A stretch of DNA of 42,021 nt from Dehalococcoidia bacterium (GTDB lineage: Bacteria; Chloroflexota; Dehalococcoidia; Lucifugimonadales; UBA3495): contig PBPE01000086.1 of NCBI GenBank assembly GCA_002724585.1, positions 1 through 42,021 of the forward strand, read 5' to 3'. Within the stretch, counting starts at the first letter, position 1. Every line of letters begins with the position of its first letter. A model generated the notes under the pieces. That model had not been told where the DNA came from and did no database searches. It saw nothing but the letters and a program-made list of their open reading frames with translations. Made by a program: the position numbers and the translations under genes. Positions 16,712 through 25,275 of this stretch are shown piece by piece.

Positions 16712-16864
16712 TAAATGCATTCCTTCTATTGGAGGCAAAATACCTTTATTTCATTACACCTAATTATAAAGCAACAAACTCTACGAAACAAATACATCCC
16801 GAACTAGCAGTTGTGGCTAAAACCGTTACGGTGTGACAGATTTCGTCGACCGGTTAATGTGAAT

Positions 16865-16906
16865 TAGAGGAACTGATATGTCTTATGTTGAATGTCAGTT
16901 CCTCTA
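16865..16906 (-). terminator. Terminator-like hairpin after gyrA
   Basis: A perfect 12-bp inverted repeat (TAGAGGAACTGA at 16865-16876, TCAGTTCCTCTA at 16895-16906) with an 18-base loop starts 6 bases past the gyrA stop. The following T-run is weak (AATTCACATT on the minus strand), so it may act as a terminator or as a transcript-end stabiliser. The rest of 16712-16911 shows nothing clear. Confidence 0.6.
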
Positions 16907-16911
16907 AAAGG

Positions 16912-19416
16912 TTACTTTTCGTCAGGTTCTTTTTGGGTTGACTGAGGTAATTCTTCAGTGTAATCAGTCTCTTGGAAACATGCTATTGATGCTACGTAGT
17001 CATCGGGGTCCCGGTCCCGCCACACAATGACCCCTTGCGTGTCGCGACCTGTAATACGTACATCTTCCAGATTTATGCGGACAACCTGAGCCATTGCAGA
17101 GATTATGAAGACTTCCTGTCCTTCGGTTTCAGATACAACTCGCGCTGCAGCTACCCTGCCGGTCTTATCCGTGACTTTAAACGTCCTCACACCTAGGCCT
17201 CCTCTAGTTTGAGTCGGGTACATTGACAGAGGAGTGGCTTTACCGTATCCGCCTTCGCTGACTACTAGCAACCGATCTTCTGATGTAACGGTAAGCATAG
17301 TTACTACTTTATCGTCTTGCCGTAATCGCATCCCTCTAACACCACCTGCTGTACGAGATCTGGGCGCAAGGTTTCTAATCGGAAACCTTATACTTTGTCC
17401 GGTTTCCGATACCATTACAACATCTTCAGATTCTCCTAGTTGTTTGACACTCACCAGCTCATCCCCTGATTCAAGGTCCATGACTATTAGACCTCGGGCT
17501 TGGATGTTTGAAAGTGCTCCTTCTTTCAATGCTTTGACTTCTCCTAATTGTGTTGCCAAGACCAGTAGATCGCCTTCTTTAGGATTCTTCGTAGCAAGCA
17601 TGGTCTGAATCTGTTCCCCGGGTCCAAGGGGAATCAAGTTGACTAATAATGTTCCTCTACTAGTTCGAGATGTGTCTGGAGCCAGTTGAAAGACTCTGAG
17701 TGGATACACACGGCCACGGTTAGTGAAAAATAGTAAGGTGTCATGAGTATCGACTACTACTAGCTCTTTTAGCGCGTCGTCTTCCCTAGTTGTCATTCCC
17801 CGAACACCTTTTCCTCCCCTGTGCTGCGTCTTGTAGGTTGCAGATGGAACTCGCTTAATATAGCCTTTTTGACTTAGTGTAATTACGACGTCCTGGTGTG
17901 GAATGAATTGTTCTATCGTCTGGTCTTCGACCTCGTCTAGATGGATCACAGTTCGGCGTGCATCACCGAAATCCTTCTTTAATTTTCGAGTCTCGGTCTT
18001 TACCGCATTTAGTATTTTTTCAGGACTGGCAAGCAGCTCTACTAAACTAGATATAGTAGTGACAAGATCATTGTGTTCATTTTCTAATCTCTCTCTTTCT
18101 AGTGCGGCTAATCGTCGTAGTTGCATGTCTAGGATAGCCTGTGCTTGAACCTGATCTAGGTCGAATCTTTGCATTAGGTTTGTCCGAGCAACTTCAACAT
18201 CATCTGATGCCCTAATTGTAGCTATAACCTCATCCATTTGGTCTAATGCTAATAATAACCCTTGAACGATGTGATCACGGTCGCGGGCTTTTTGTAACTG
18301 GAACTCTGATCGTCTACGAATGACCTCTTTGCGATGGTCTATGAATAAAGATAGGGCTCGCTTAAGTGTGAGTACTTGAGGTTGTCCGTCAACTAGTGCC
18401 AGCATTATCGTGTTAAATGAAGATCTCATTGAGGTGTGTTTGTATAAATTATTAAGAACTATACTCGGTTGCGCATCTCTTCGAAGCTCGATTACTACTC
18501 TCATGCCATGACGGTCTGATTCATCACGAATATCAGAGATGCCATCGATTTTTTTATCTCTTACTAGCTGTGCTATCTTTTCTACTAAGTTTGCTTTGTT
18601 AACTTGATATGGGAGTTCATTGATAATTATCCTTCTGCGGTCACCTCGGGTTTCTTCGATTTCGGTATCTGCTTCCATCACTATTCTGCCGCGACCGGTG
18701 GTGTAGGCGTCTATAATTCCTGCAGTGCCTCTTATTATCCCTGCCGTCGGGAAATCAGGTCCTGGTACTAACTTAATTAAATCATCAACACTGCATTCCG
18801 GTTTTTCTATGACATGACATATGGCATCACAGATTTCACTAAGGTTATGGGGAGGCATATTTGTAGCCATACCTACTGCGATCCCAGAGGCTCCATTCAC
18901 CAGCATGTTAGGCAATCTACTTGGTAGTACGGAAGGTTCCTGCATGGAATCGTCGAAGTTAGGTAAGAAATCGACTGTATCCTGATCTATATCAGCTAAC
19001 AGCTCATCTGCTATGTTAGCAAGGCGCGCCTCGGTGTATCGCATTGCTGCAGGTGGGTCTCCGTCTATACTTCCAAAATTTCCTTGACCGTCGATAAGGG
19101 GATATCTCATGGAGAATGGTTGCGCCATTCTCACTAAAGTGTCGTAGACGGATGATTCACCATGCGGGTGGAATTTGCCCAGTACTTCGCCGGCTATTCT
19201 AGCGCTTTTCCTGTGTTGGCCGTTTGGTCTGATGCCCATGTCCTGCATTGCGTAAAGTATCCTGCGCTGAACGGGCTTGAGGCCGTCTCGTACGTCGGGA
19301 AGAGCTCTAGATACTATGACGCTCATAGCGTACGTCAGATAAGATGTTCGCATCTCATCGACTATTCTTACCGGATTAATTCTCCCGTCCGGGTTAGTGT
19401 CGTTTGTCGTTACCAT
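16912..19416 (-). CDS. gyrA: DNA gyrase subunit A
   Basis: Breaks and rejoins DNA and, with GyrB, adds negative supercoils. Of 834 residues, the catalytic Tyr is Y127 ([11 protein letters not shown]). The quinolone-determining region reads [19 protein letters not shown], with S88 and D92 in the positions of E. coli S83 and D87, so the usual resistance changes are absent. The GyrA box in the C-terminal beta-pinwheel reads QHRGGKG (about residue 530), which marks gyrase rather than ParC, and several pinwheel blades follow. AAGGAG stands 6 bases before the ATG. gyrB is not in the window. The gene upstream on the same strand ends 91 bases away. Confidence 0.96.
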   Translation of the reverse strand: MVTTNDTNPDGRINPVRIVDEMRTSYLTYAMSVIVSRALPDVRDGLKPVQRRILYAMQDMGIRPNGQHRKSARIAGEVLGKFHPHGESSVYDTLVRMAQPFSMRYPLIDGQGNFGSIDGDPPAAMRYTEARLANIADELLADIDQDTVDFLPNFDDSMQEPSVLPSRLPNMLVNGASGIAVGMATNMPPHNLSEICDAICHVIEKPECSVDDLIKLVPGPDFPTAGIIRGTAGIIDAYTTGRGRIVMEADTEIEETRGDRRRIIINELPYQVNKANLVEKIAQLVRDKKIDGISDIRDESDRHGMRVVIELRRDAQPSIVLNNLYKHTSMRSSFNTIMLALVDGQPQVLTLKRALSLFIDHRKEVIRRRSEFQLQKARDRDHIVQGLLLALDQMDEVIATIRASDDVEVARTNLMQRFDLDQVQAQAILDMQLRRLAALERERLENEHNDLVTTISSLVELLASPEKILNAVKTETRKLKKDFGDARRTVIHLDEVEDQTIEQFIPHQDVVITLSQKGYIKRVPSATYKTQHRGGKGVRGMTTREDDALKELVVVDTHDTLLFFTNRGRVYPLRVFQLAPDTSRTSRGTLLVNLIPLGPGEQIQTMLATKNPKEGDLLVLATQLGEVKALKEGALSNIQARGLIVMDLESGDELVSVKQLGESEDVVMVSETGQSIRFPIRNLAPRSRTAGGVRGMRLRQDDKVVTMLTVTSEDRLLVVSEGGYGKATPLSMYPTQTRGGLGVRTFKVTDKTGRVAAARVVSETEGQEVFIISAMAQVVRINLEDVRITGRDTQGVIVWRDRDPDDYVASIACFQETDYTEELPQSTQKEPDEK

Positions 19417-19507
19417 ATGTACTCCTTTTGAGACGGTGCTTTATCGGGTTATTGGATTAACTGGATTCATCTTAGAATTTTGAATCTTGTCTTATGTATA
19501 AACTAGG

Positions 19508-20194
19508 TCATTGGTCTACACCTGAACGTTCCACGAGCGCAAGGAATAGGTTTGAAAAGCTTCGAGGTACCTGATCTTGCAATTCAGGATTGCATTGCAA
19601 GCCGATCACCCAGCTATGCTCGGGGCTTTCTAGTCCTTCAATAATTCCATCCTCTATCGAATAAGCTGTACTCATTAACTTTGGGGACCGTTGTATTTCC
19701 CGTAAGCCGGAAGTATGGTTGCTGTTCACTCTGAAAAATCCTGCACTCCCTATAACAGCCGAAGCCTTTGCGCCCGGAGATAGGTAAATAGTGTGACTTA
19801 GGTTTTTACCTGTGTCAGAACAGTTTTCTGAATGTCCAGTGACTTGTTGGGGAGGTTTGCCGCCTTGGCACATATTCAATATGTGTAATCCTCTTCCTAT
19901 AGCTAATATCGGTAAGTCTAGAGCTAAGGCTTTTCTAGTAACATTTAATTCAAATTCATCTTGATCTTTTCTAATTGTTTCAGAATCTGGCGTCTGTCGT
20001 TTTGTATATTCCGTTGACCCGAAAACGTTAGGCCCGTCAGTTAGCAGAATAGCTGAAGCGTTATTCAGTTGGTTGTTTAATGTTCCGTTATCGTGCGGAG
20101 TCATTACTTTTGTAATGGCTCCCATAGATTCTAGTATCTGCACATATAAATATGCGCTTTCAAGGTTGGTGCTGGTAATAGCGACGACAGACAT
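19508..20194 (-). CDS. Class I glutamine amidotransferase-fold (peptidase C26-like) protein, catalytically degenerate
   Basis: A 228-residue protein shaped like the PuuD/gamma-glutamyl hydrolase group. The fold landmarks are in order: ILLTDGPNVF (about 49-58), LDLPILAIGRGLHILNMCQGG (about 92-112), FFRVNSNHTSGL (about 153-164) and WVIGLQCNPELQ (195-206). In active members the elbow reads GICRGHQ and the end GVQWHPE. Here the nucleophile Cys is G100 (codon GGA) and the triad His is N202 (codon AAT), while Glu204 remains. Both changes argue for a non-enzymatic binding or scaffold role. The frame is intact, so it is not an ordinary pseudogene. There is no ribosome-binding site and the predicted leader is very short. 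It stands upstream of gyrA and is divergent from xdhC. Confidence 0.72.
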   Translation of the reverse strand: MSVVAITSTNLESAYLYVQILESMGAITKVMTPHDNGTLNNQLNNASAILLTDGPNVFGSTEYTKRQTPDSETIRKDQDEFELNVTRKALALDLPILAIGRGLHILNMCQGGKPPQQVTGHSENCSDTGKNLSHTIYLSPGAKASAVIGSAGFFRVNSNHTSGLREIQRSPKLMSTAYSIEDGIIEGLESPEHSWVIGLQCNPELQDQVPRSFSNLFLALVERSGVDQ

Positions 20195-20485
20195 AAATAC
20201 ATCTGTAATTATAGCGCATTTTGAGCGCTAGTTTACATATTGTTTGGTCGTTATTGGCGTTAAAACAGTGGTTTAGGCAAGAATATATCGATATAAGTTA
20301 TAATCATACTAATCTGCCGGGAATGTATATGATAATTCAAGTGTATTTTCGGATCGCTTGGCTTGCATAAATGCCTAGCACCCAACCCGTGATATCGTTA
20401 AAAGTGCTCTATGTATTTGTTTTCACAAGGTGAGATAATTCTAGTAGCAATTTGGCTTCATAAGTTGTTGTAATCGAGGCTGACC
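20195..20485. other. Divergent intergenic spacer, no gene seen
   Basis: The 291-base AT-rich spacer between the degenerate amidotransferase gene and xdhC has no credible ORF. It contains a TATAAT at 20299-20304 and a GATAAT at 20434-20439, both without a convincing -35 box, and a GCATAAATGC near-palindrome near 20370. It probably holds promoters for both flanking genes. Confidence 0.4.
20208..20237 (-). promoter_or_regulatory. Candidate promoter giving a near-leaderless transcript
   Basis: On the minus strand a perfect TATAAT (20213-20208) lies 13 bases before the ATG at 20194, with a weak TGTAAA (20237-20232) 18 bases further upstream. Transcription would begin only about 7 bases before the start codon, in line with the absence of a ribosome-binding site. 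Confidence 0.4.
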
Positions 20486-21613
20486 ATGAAAGAAGTTATT
20501 AAAGAGGCAGTTGATTTACTCCGAAAAGACAAACCTTGCGTCTTAGCAACCGTTGTCAGGACGAAAGGCTCTACACCACAAAAACCTGGCGCCATGTTGT
20601 TGGTTAAGGAAGATGGTACTGGTGTTGGGACTCTCGGTGGAGGTTGTGTTGAAGGTGATATTTGGTTTGCCGCCAGAGAGATGTTACGGAATAATGCTGG
20701 CCCCGAATTCAAGGAATATTTTCTGAATGAAGATATCGCTGCCCGAGATGGATTGGTCTGTGGCGGAACTATGTATTTTTATCTGGAGCCCATGACTAAT
20801 GCCAAAGTCTTTGATGATATTGGTCAAAAGGTGATAGACGCTTATGAAGGTGGTGAACCAGTGGCTTTGGCTACTGTAGTCGCGGACGGAAGCGACGCAG
20901 GCTTTCTGGGATCCAAGTTGCTATTAAGTGTAGACGGGACGGTCAATGGTTCATTGGGAAGTGTCTCGCTTGATGAAAGAGCGATAGAGATAGCTAAAAG
21001 GGTAGCAGATCTAGGAGCTATTGAAAGTTTTGTCACTGATGAAGGTCTGGAAGTTTTTATAGAGGGATTTACTACTCCGCCAACTCTGATAATGGTGGGT
21101 GGCGGTCATGTTGGTAAAGCTACGGCAGACCTTGCTCACAATTTAGGATATTCAGTACATGTTGTTGACGATCGCTCTGAGTTTTCCAATTCAGATCGCT
21201 TTCCTTATGCTAACGAGACGATTGTTACTGGCTATCAAGATTGGTCAAAACAGATAAAGATAAATGTTAATACGTTTATAGTAGTGGCAACTAGAGGTCA
21301 TCGTTATGACGATCTGGCTCTCGAGTCAGCACTTGATACACCGGCTCGTTATATTGGTTTGTTGGGTAGTAGAAGAAAAACATTAATGATTTATCAGAGA
21401 CTCTTGTCCCAAGGCATATCGGTAGATCGCCTGAAGGACGTTAAATCCCCTATTGGGTTGGATATCGGTGCGCTCACTCCGGAGGAGATAGCAGTTAGCA
21501 TAATGTCAGAGATTATTATGGAGCGTCGAGGAGGACAGGGAAGTCCCTTGCAAATGGGTGAATGGTACCTGAATAGAGCTTCAGATATAGTCGATCAGTC
21601 CATTAACGTTTGA
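20486..21613 (+). CDS. xdhC: XdhC/CoxF-family molybdenum cofactor maturation protein
   Basis: XdhC proteins bind molybdenum cofactor, support its sulfuration and hand it to xanthine dehydrogenase or CO dehydrogenase-type hydroxylases. The 375 residues comprise an N-terminal XdhC domain (CVLATVVRTKGSTPQKPGAM, GTLGGGCVEGDIW, then RDGLVCGGTMYFYLEP) and a C-terminal Rossmann domain (LIMVGGGHVGKATADLAHNL near 206-225, and YIGLLGSRRKTL). The conserved Cys of GGGCVEG and of LVCGGTM are both kept. A GAGG lies about 8 bases before the ATG. The cytidylyltransferase-like mocA follows after 9 bases. No Mo-hydroxylase gene is in the window. Confidence 0.93.
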   Translation: MKEVIKEAVDLLRKDKPCVLATVVRTKGSTPQKPGAMLLVKEDGTGVGTLGGGCVEGDIWFAAREMLRNNAGPEFKEYFLNEDIAARDGLVCGGTMYFYLEPMTNAKVFDDIGQKVIDAYEGGEPVALATVVADGSDAGFLGSKLLLSVDGTVNGSLGSVSLDERAIEIAKRVADLGAIESFVTDEGLEVFIEGFTTPPTLIMVGGGHVGKATADLAHNLGYSVHVVDDRSEFSNSDRFPYANETIVTGYQDWSKQIKINVNTFIVVATRGHRYDDLALESALDTPARYIGLLGSRRKTLMIYQRLLSQGISVDRLKDVKSPIGLDIGALTPEEIAVSIMSEIIMERRGGQGSPLQMGEWYLNRASDIVDQSINV

Positions 21614-21622
21614 GCAACTAAT

Positions 21623-22225
21623 ATGGCTGGTTTCGTCTCTATTCTCTTAGCTGCTGGTAAGTCCCAACGCATGGGAGAACCGAAAGCCCTATTGAATTGG
21701 GGAGGCATTAGTTTAGTTCAATATCAAGTGTCGACTTTAATCGAGTCAGGATCTCAAGAAGTAATTGTAGTTTTGGGTCATAATGCCGAGTTGATTGAGC
21801 CTCACCTCAAAGGGTTTAGTAAGGTTCGCTGTGTAATCAATGAAGATTACATGCTAGGAAGAACCTCCTCAATCAAAGTTGGTGTAAAAGCCATTGGCAT
21901 CGTTGATCCGGACTGCATTTTATTCTTGAATGTGGACCAGCCGAGAAACACAGAAGTAATCGCCCGTTTACTGCTGAACCACAAATGGAGCCGTAACCAC
22001 ATAACCGTTCCAACATACGATGGAAAAGGCGGACATCCCATAATATTCGGGACAGAATTCACGTCCGATTTGTTGAACATTACGGAGGAGACGTTTGGAT
22101 TCAGATCAATCATGACTAGTCATACGTCAAAAGTCGAGAGAGTTAGTGTCAGTGACCCTTGTGTATTGTGGGATTTAAATACTCCAGAACAATATGCAGA
22201 TGCATTGCAAAATCTAAATATGTGA
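21623..22225 (+). CDS. mocA: MobA/MocA-like molybdenum cofactor nucleotidyltransferase
   Basis: Predicted to join CTP (or GTP) to molybdopterin to make the dinucleotide cofactor used by Mo-hydroxylases. The 200-residue NTP-transferase fold begins with SILLAAGKSQRMGEPKALL, with the glycine-rich nucleotide loop and the conserved K of PKALL. It continues with CILFLNVDQPRNT (metal-binding Asp) and GKGGHPIIFG, the GHP motif of the MocA/YgfJ group. Coupling to xdhC favours MocA over MobA. Its stop overlaps the 3' end of the opposite rnhA by 12 bases. No strong ribosome-binding site is seen. Confidence 0.9.
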   Translation: MAGFVSILLAAGKSQRMGEPKALLNWGGISLVQYQVSTLIESGSQEVIVVLGHNAELIEPHLKGFSKVRCVINEDYMLGRTSSIKVGVKAIGIVDPDCILFLNVDQPRNTEVIARLLLNHKWSRNHITVPTYDGKGGHPIIFGTEFTSDLLNITEETFGFRSIMTSHTSKVERVSVSDPCVLWDLNTPEQYADALQNLNM

Positions 22226-22702
22226 CGCAGAGTAACCTATATCGATTTGTAAATCGTTACTCTTAGCAGCCGTCACTGCTAAATAGTCGCACCTTTCATT
22301 GTGTTTGTCTCCACTGTGACCTTTCACCCATCTGATTGTTACACTGTGATGCGCGCAAAGATCGAGTAGTCTTTCCCATAAATCAGGATTTATTGCTCGC
22401 TCCTTTTTATTCCGCATCCAATTATTCAACCTCCATCGGGACGCCCAGCCTTTATTAATGGCGTCTACAACGTACTTTGAGTCACTGTAGACATCCACGT
22501 TGGAAACCTGCTGTAATGATTCTAAAGCTTTTATAACAGCTAGAATTTCCATGCGATTATTTGTAGTTAATTGGTATCCCCCAGATATTTCTTGAGATTG
22601 TCCTTCAATAGTAATTACAGATCCATATCCTCCTGGCCCAGGGTTGCCTAGGCAAGATCCGTCTGTATAAATTGTTATTCGTGGGTTGGAGACATGGTTC
22701 AT
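22214..22702 (-). CDS. rnhA: Ribonuclease HI
   Basis: Cleaves the RNA of RNA-DNA hybrids. The 162-residue protein has the complete active site: D14 (IYTDGSCLGNPGPGGYG), E52 (NNRMEILAVIKAL), D74 (VYSDSKYVVDAI) and D139 (HNERCDYLA), with the metal-tuning His129 in VKGHSGDKHN. The basic handle region (KGWASRWRLNNWMRNKKER) is present, as in E. coli RNase HI. It starts 6 bases after the MFS gene stop, so both share a transcript. Its 3' end overlaps mocA on the other strand. Confidence 0.96.
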   Translation of the reverse strand: MNHVSNPRITIYTDGSCLGNPGPGGYGSVITIEGQSQEISGGYQLTTNNRMEILAVIKALESLQQVSNVDVYSDSKYVVDAINKGWASRWRLNNWMRNKKERAINPDLWERLLDLCAHHSVTIRWVKGHSGDKHNERCDYLAVTAAKSNDLQIDIGYSASHI

Positions 22703-22708
22703 AAGCTA

Positions 22709-23965
22709 TTACTCAGACGTCCTTTGTACTAGATTTGATGGCATCATCAGTGAGCTGACGAATCCTATTGCGAACAATATTGCTGAGAAATAAAATGCAG
22801 ATTGCCATCCGAAAACTCCCACTAGCGCGCCTGCCGCAATCGATGCTATAGCTCCGAAGAAAGCATTAGATCCCCACATGAGACCTATAAATGTTGCTTC
22901 CAGTCCTTTGCTCTCTGCAACATCTATAGCAGCAGCCTGTGTTAGTGAGTTCACAGAGAATAAGAATAATCCGAATAATGCTATTGAAATCGTCATCACT
23001 ATAGTAGCCCCACCCAACACGATAGAGATTGGTAGGAAGGCTGCTGTGGCCATAATGAATGTTATCACTAGTTTTCGACTTGTAAGGTCAGATAGCACCC
23101 CGAATATAGGACCAGAAATTATTCCAGGGATCGCTAATAACGCTACATGGACGCCTACCCAAAATCCTCCAAATCCCAATTCTTGTGATAAATACAAAGG
23201 GATTACCCATAATAGTGCTCGATCTCCCATTCCTCGTACTGCGGATACTGTAAATATGGACCACATGCCTGTCCCTTTGAACGATGAGATCATGTCAGAG
23301 AATTGGGTCCTGAACTTTTCTCCAAAATTGATATTATTAGTGCTAGATCCACCAATATCCCTGAGGAATATAAAGATAAGCAGGGCGGCTACAATCATAA
23401 TGGGCGTTCCACCTCCCATTATCCATCTCCATGCTTCTGGGTTATTACTCAATACTGCTAGCAGTGATCCCACTAGTACTGGTCCAATCCAGTCCCCTAC
23501 ATTTCCGGATGAGCGATGTAATGATATAAACAAGCCTCGACGATTAGGAAAGCGTTGTGACAGGATACCTAGTGATGGTGGATGCCATAGAGCACTTCCG
23601 GCAGACGCCATTGTGAGAGCGGCAAGTATTAGCAAATACGTGGGTGAAATTGCAACCAATAGGTATCCGAATCCGATCAATAGCAGACTTAACGCTAGAG
23701 CTTCTCCCCTGCGGTGCTGAAACATATCTACAAAAAAACCACAACTCATGCTGGTGATTCCACTTGACAGTTGTCTGACAGCGTCTAATAGGCCAGCCTG
23801 TATGGGTGCAAGCCCGAATGCCATGTATATAGCTGGTATAAGGACTAGAAAACTTCTCCCGTACATGTGCTCTAGTCCGTGTGTGGAGATCAAGCTAGTG
23901 GCTATTGTTGAGTTCGTTAGGCTGTTACTTTCTGGGTATCCTGTGTCTCCGCTGGTCAAAGTCAT
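22709..23965 (-). CDS. MFS transporter (fosmidomycin-resistance/Fsr-like subgroup)
   Basis: Integral membrane transporter of about 418 residues with roughly 12 hydrophobic segments; substrate unknown. The segment SAGSALWHPPSLGILSQRFP followed by RRGLFISLHRSSGNVGDWIGP resembles the loop 4-5 region of Fsr-like efflux proteins, which places it in that subgroup. The cytoplasmic RRGEALALS motif (loop 2-3) is also seen. The ATG at 23965 is preferred because AGG lies 8 bases upstream; a GTG 9 bases earlier is possible. It is the first gene of a pair with rnhA. Drug resistance cannot be concluded from this. Confidence 0.87.
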   Translation of the reverse strand: MTLTSGDTGYPESNSLTNSTIATSLISTHGLEHMYGRSFLVLIPAIYMAFGLAPIQAGLLDAVRQLSSGITSMSCGFFVDMFQHRRGEALALSLLLIGFGYLLVAISPTYLLILAALTMASAGSALWHPPSLGILSQRFPNRRGLFISLHRSSGNVGDWIGPVLVGSLLAVLSNNPEAWRWIMGGGTPIMIVAALLIFIFLRDIGGSSTNNINFGEKFRTQFSDMISSFKGTGMWSIFTVSAVRGMGDRALLWVIPLYLSQELGFGGFWVGVHVALLAIPGIISGPIFGVLSDLTSRKLVITFIMATAAFLPISIVLGGATIVMTISIALFGLFLFSVNSLTQAAAIDVAESKGLEATFIGLMWGSNAFFGAIASIAAGALVGVFGWQSAFYFSAILFAIGFVSSLMMPSNLVQRTSE

Positions 23966-24133
23966 ATTACACACCTGTCTAAGTCAGAGTAAGGATACGG
24001 TTTTATGACCGATAGTATACACAGGATTAGATGTGGAATATATCACAAACGTGATCAGGCGAATAATAAATTTTATTTTTAATCAAACAGCACTTGTTGA
24101 GGAGTATTTGTGCCAGGAGTAAGATGTTAAACC

Positions 24134-24265
24134 ATGTGGAATAAAGATCGTGAAGGTTTGTATGTTGAATGGGAAGACCGACGTGTTCCGGTCCTAGTTC
24201 TGTCAGTATTATTATCAGTATCACTTGGAGTTCTAATATTGTTGGTATGCTTCTATGTCATTTGA
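24134..24265 (+). CDS. Small single-pass membrane protein, unknown function
   Basis: A 43-residue ORF: a charged, aromatic N-terminus (MWNKDREGLYVEWEDRR) and then one hydrophobic segment (about 18-43, with LSVLLSVSLGVLILLVC). The frame is closed directly upstream by TAA, so ATG 24134 is the only start. The ribosome-binding site is poor, as AGGAG at 24115-24119 is 14 bases away. I do not recognise a family. It lies in a run of three small ORFs on the same strand before two tRNA genes. It may be a real small protein or chance. Confidence 0.4.
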   Translation: MWNKDREGLYVEWEDRRVPVLVLSVLLSVSLGVLILLVCFYVI

Positions 24266-24351
24266 AGTAAGTGTGAGATGATGCTTGGTGATTGTTAATT
24301 CGCTTCAAGACAGACTAGTGAAAGAAATATTGTGGAGTAATTGGCATTGAT

Positions 24352-24654
24352 ATGAAATCATGGGTCGATTTAGGACGATACAACTGTGACCAATTAAGGT
24401 CTTTGGTTTCTGATCTATTGAAACGAGTGGAAGAATTAGAGAAGGATATTACCTTGCAGAGAGGAACTCCCGCTGGCATTCGGGAGGCATATTCAATCAC
24501 AAAGAGAATGCAATCAGATTGGGAACAGATTGATAGGATGGAACTGACAATACAGAAACAATCAGAATATATCGGGATGCTGGCAGAACATATTCAGAAA
24601 CTTTCAATAATATTGGAGGAGCATGGGCTAGGGGATTATGCTCCTAAATTTTAG
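24352..24654 (+). CDS. Small coiled-coil protein, unknown function
   Basis: A 100-residue polar, helix-rich protein. Two stretches have heptad-like spacing: LRSLVSDLLKRVEELEKDI (about 15-33) and MELTIQKQSEYIGMLAEHIQKL (about 62-83). A short loop with TPAGIRE sits between them. There are no membrane segments, signal peptide or Cys/His metal sites. A GGAG lies about 17 bases before the ATG, so the site is loose. No family is recognised. The amphipathic pattern over the whole length supports a real coding frame. Confidence 0.6.
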   Translation: MKSWVDLGRYNCDQLRSLVSDLLKRVEELEKDITLQRGTPAGIREAYSITKRMQSDWEQIDRMELTIQKQSEYIGMLAEHIQKLSIILEEHGLGDYAPKF

Positions 24655-24744
24655 AGATAATTGGATGTTTTTCGTATCTTGTACAATAAGGTTTTGATTC
24701 TTATCTCGGGTATCACGCCCTGATAAAGTTAAGGAGTGTTAGGT

Positions 24745-24909
24745 ATGTGGTCTTGGGCAACAATTGTGCTAGTTGTATTATGCGTAATAAGTTTGGTGTA
24801 TGCCTATATCTTTCGAATACAAGCGGAGACTGTTTATTTAACAGCGATTGTATTAGCGCTGTTAGCAATATTGACCCAAAGAGAGCACCATCATAAGAGT
24901 GACAGATAA
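24745..24909 (+). CDS. Small two-pass membrane protein, unknown function
   Basis: A 54-residue ORF with two hydrophobic segments (about 3-22, WATIVLVVLCVISLVYAYI, and about 28-45, TVYLTAIVLALLAILTQ) joined by FRIQAE. It ends in a charged, His-rich tail (REHHHKSDR). A strong AAGGAG (24731-24736) stands 8 bases before the ATG, the best support among the small ORFs here. No family is recognised. It is followed by a 100-base gap and tRNA-Lys. Confidence 0.6.
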   Translation: MWSWATIVLVVLCVISLVYAYIFRIQAETVYLTAIVLALLAILTQREHHHKSDR

Positions 24910-25012
24910 AGTTTTGCCGTTTACCTTTACGTGGCACGTTATTTATCGTTCAACTAATTGATGAGTTGAGCTACCTGTGTTAATCTTGCTTTTACGTTCG
25001 AATTGGGCAATC

Positions 25013-25088
<76 letters not shown>

Positions 25089-25121
25089 CCGGGCTAAGTG
25101 AGCTCTCGGACCAATTTGGGC

Positions 25122-25206
25122 GGGGGAGTGTCGGAATTGGTAGACGAGCATGATTTAGGATCATGTGCCGAAAGGCGTGGGAGTTCGAGTCTCCCCTTCC
25201 CCACCA
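25122..25206 (+). tRNA. tRNA-Leu (anticodon UAG)
   Basis: Acceptor stem GGGGGAG (25122-25128) pairs with CTTCCCC (25196-25202). The anticodon arm CATGA-TTTAGGA-TCATG gives TAG, which reads CUN codons. The long variable arm (TGCCGAAAGGCG) is typical of Leu. CCA is encoded. It lies 33 bases after tRNA-Lys and is probably co-transcribed. Confidence 0.97.
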
Positions 25207-25275
25207 GCTGAAGTGGTTATATGGATAGATTGACTGTCATTACTTACAGATAAATTCAGAAATTCGGAGGATATA

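Noticed and set aside
20299-20304. TATAAT box before xdhC
   Set aside because: No -35 element at the right distance and about 180 bases from the gene; kept only as a remark on the spacer.
22878-23720. A 280-codon open frame on the plus strand
   Set aside because: It is the antisense shadow of the MFS transporter; its composition (Pro/Asn/Thr-rich) is unlike a real protein and it has no ribosome-binding site.
24027-24224. A 65-codon minus-strand frame opposite the first small ORF
   Set aside because: It has no ribosome-binding site or recognisable features; the plus-strand frame with a clean membrane segment is the better candidate.
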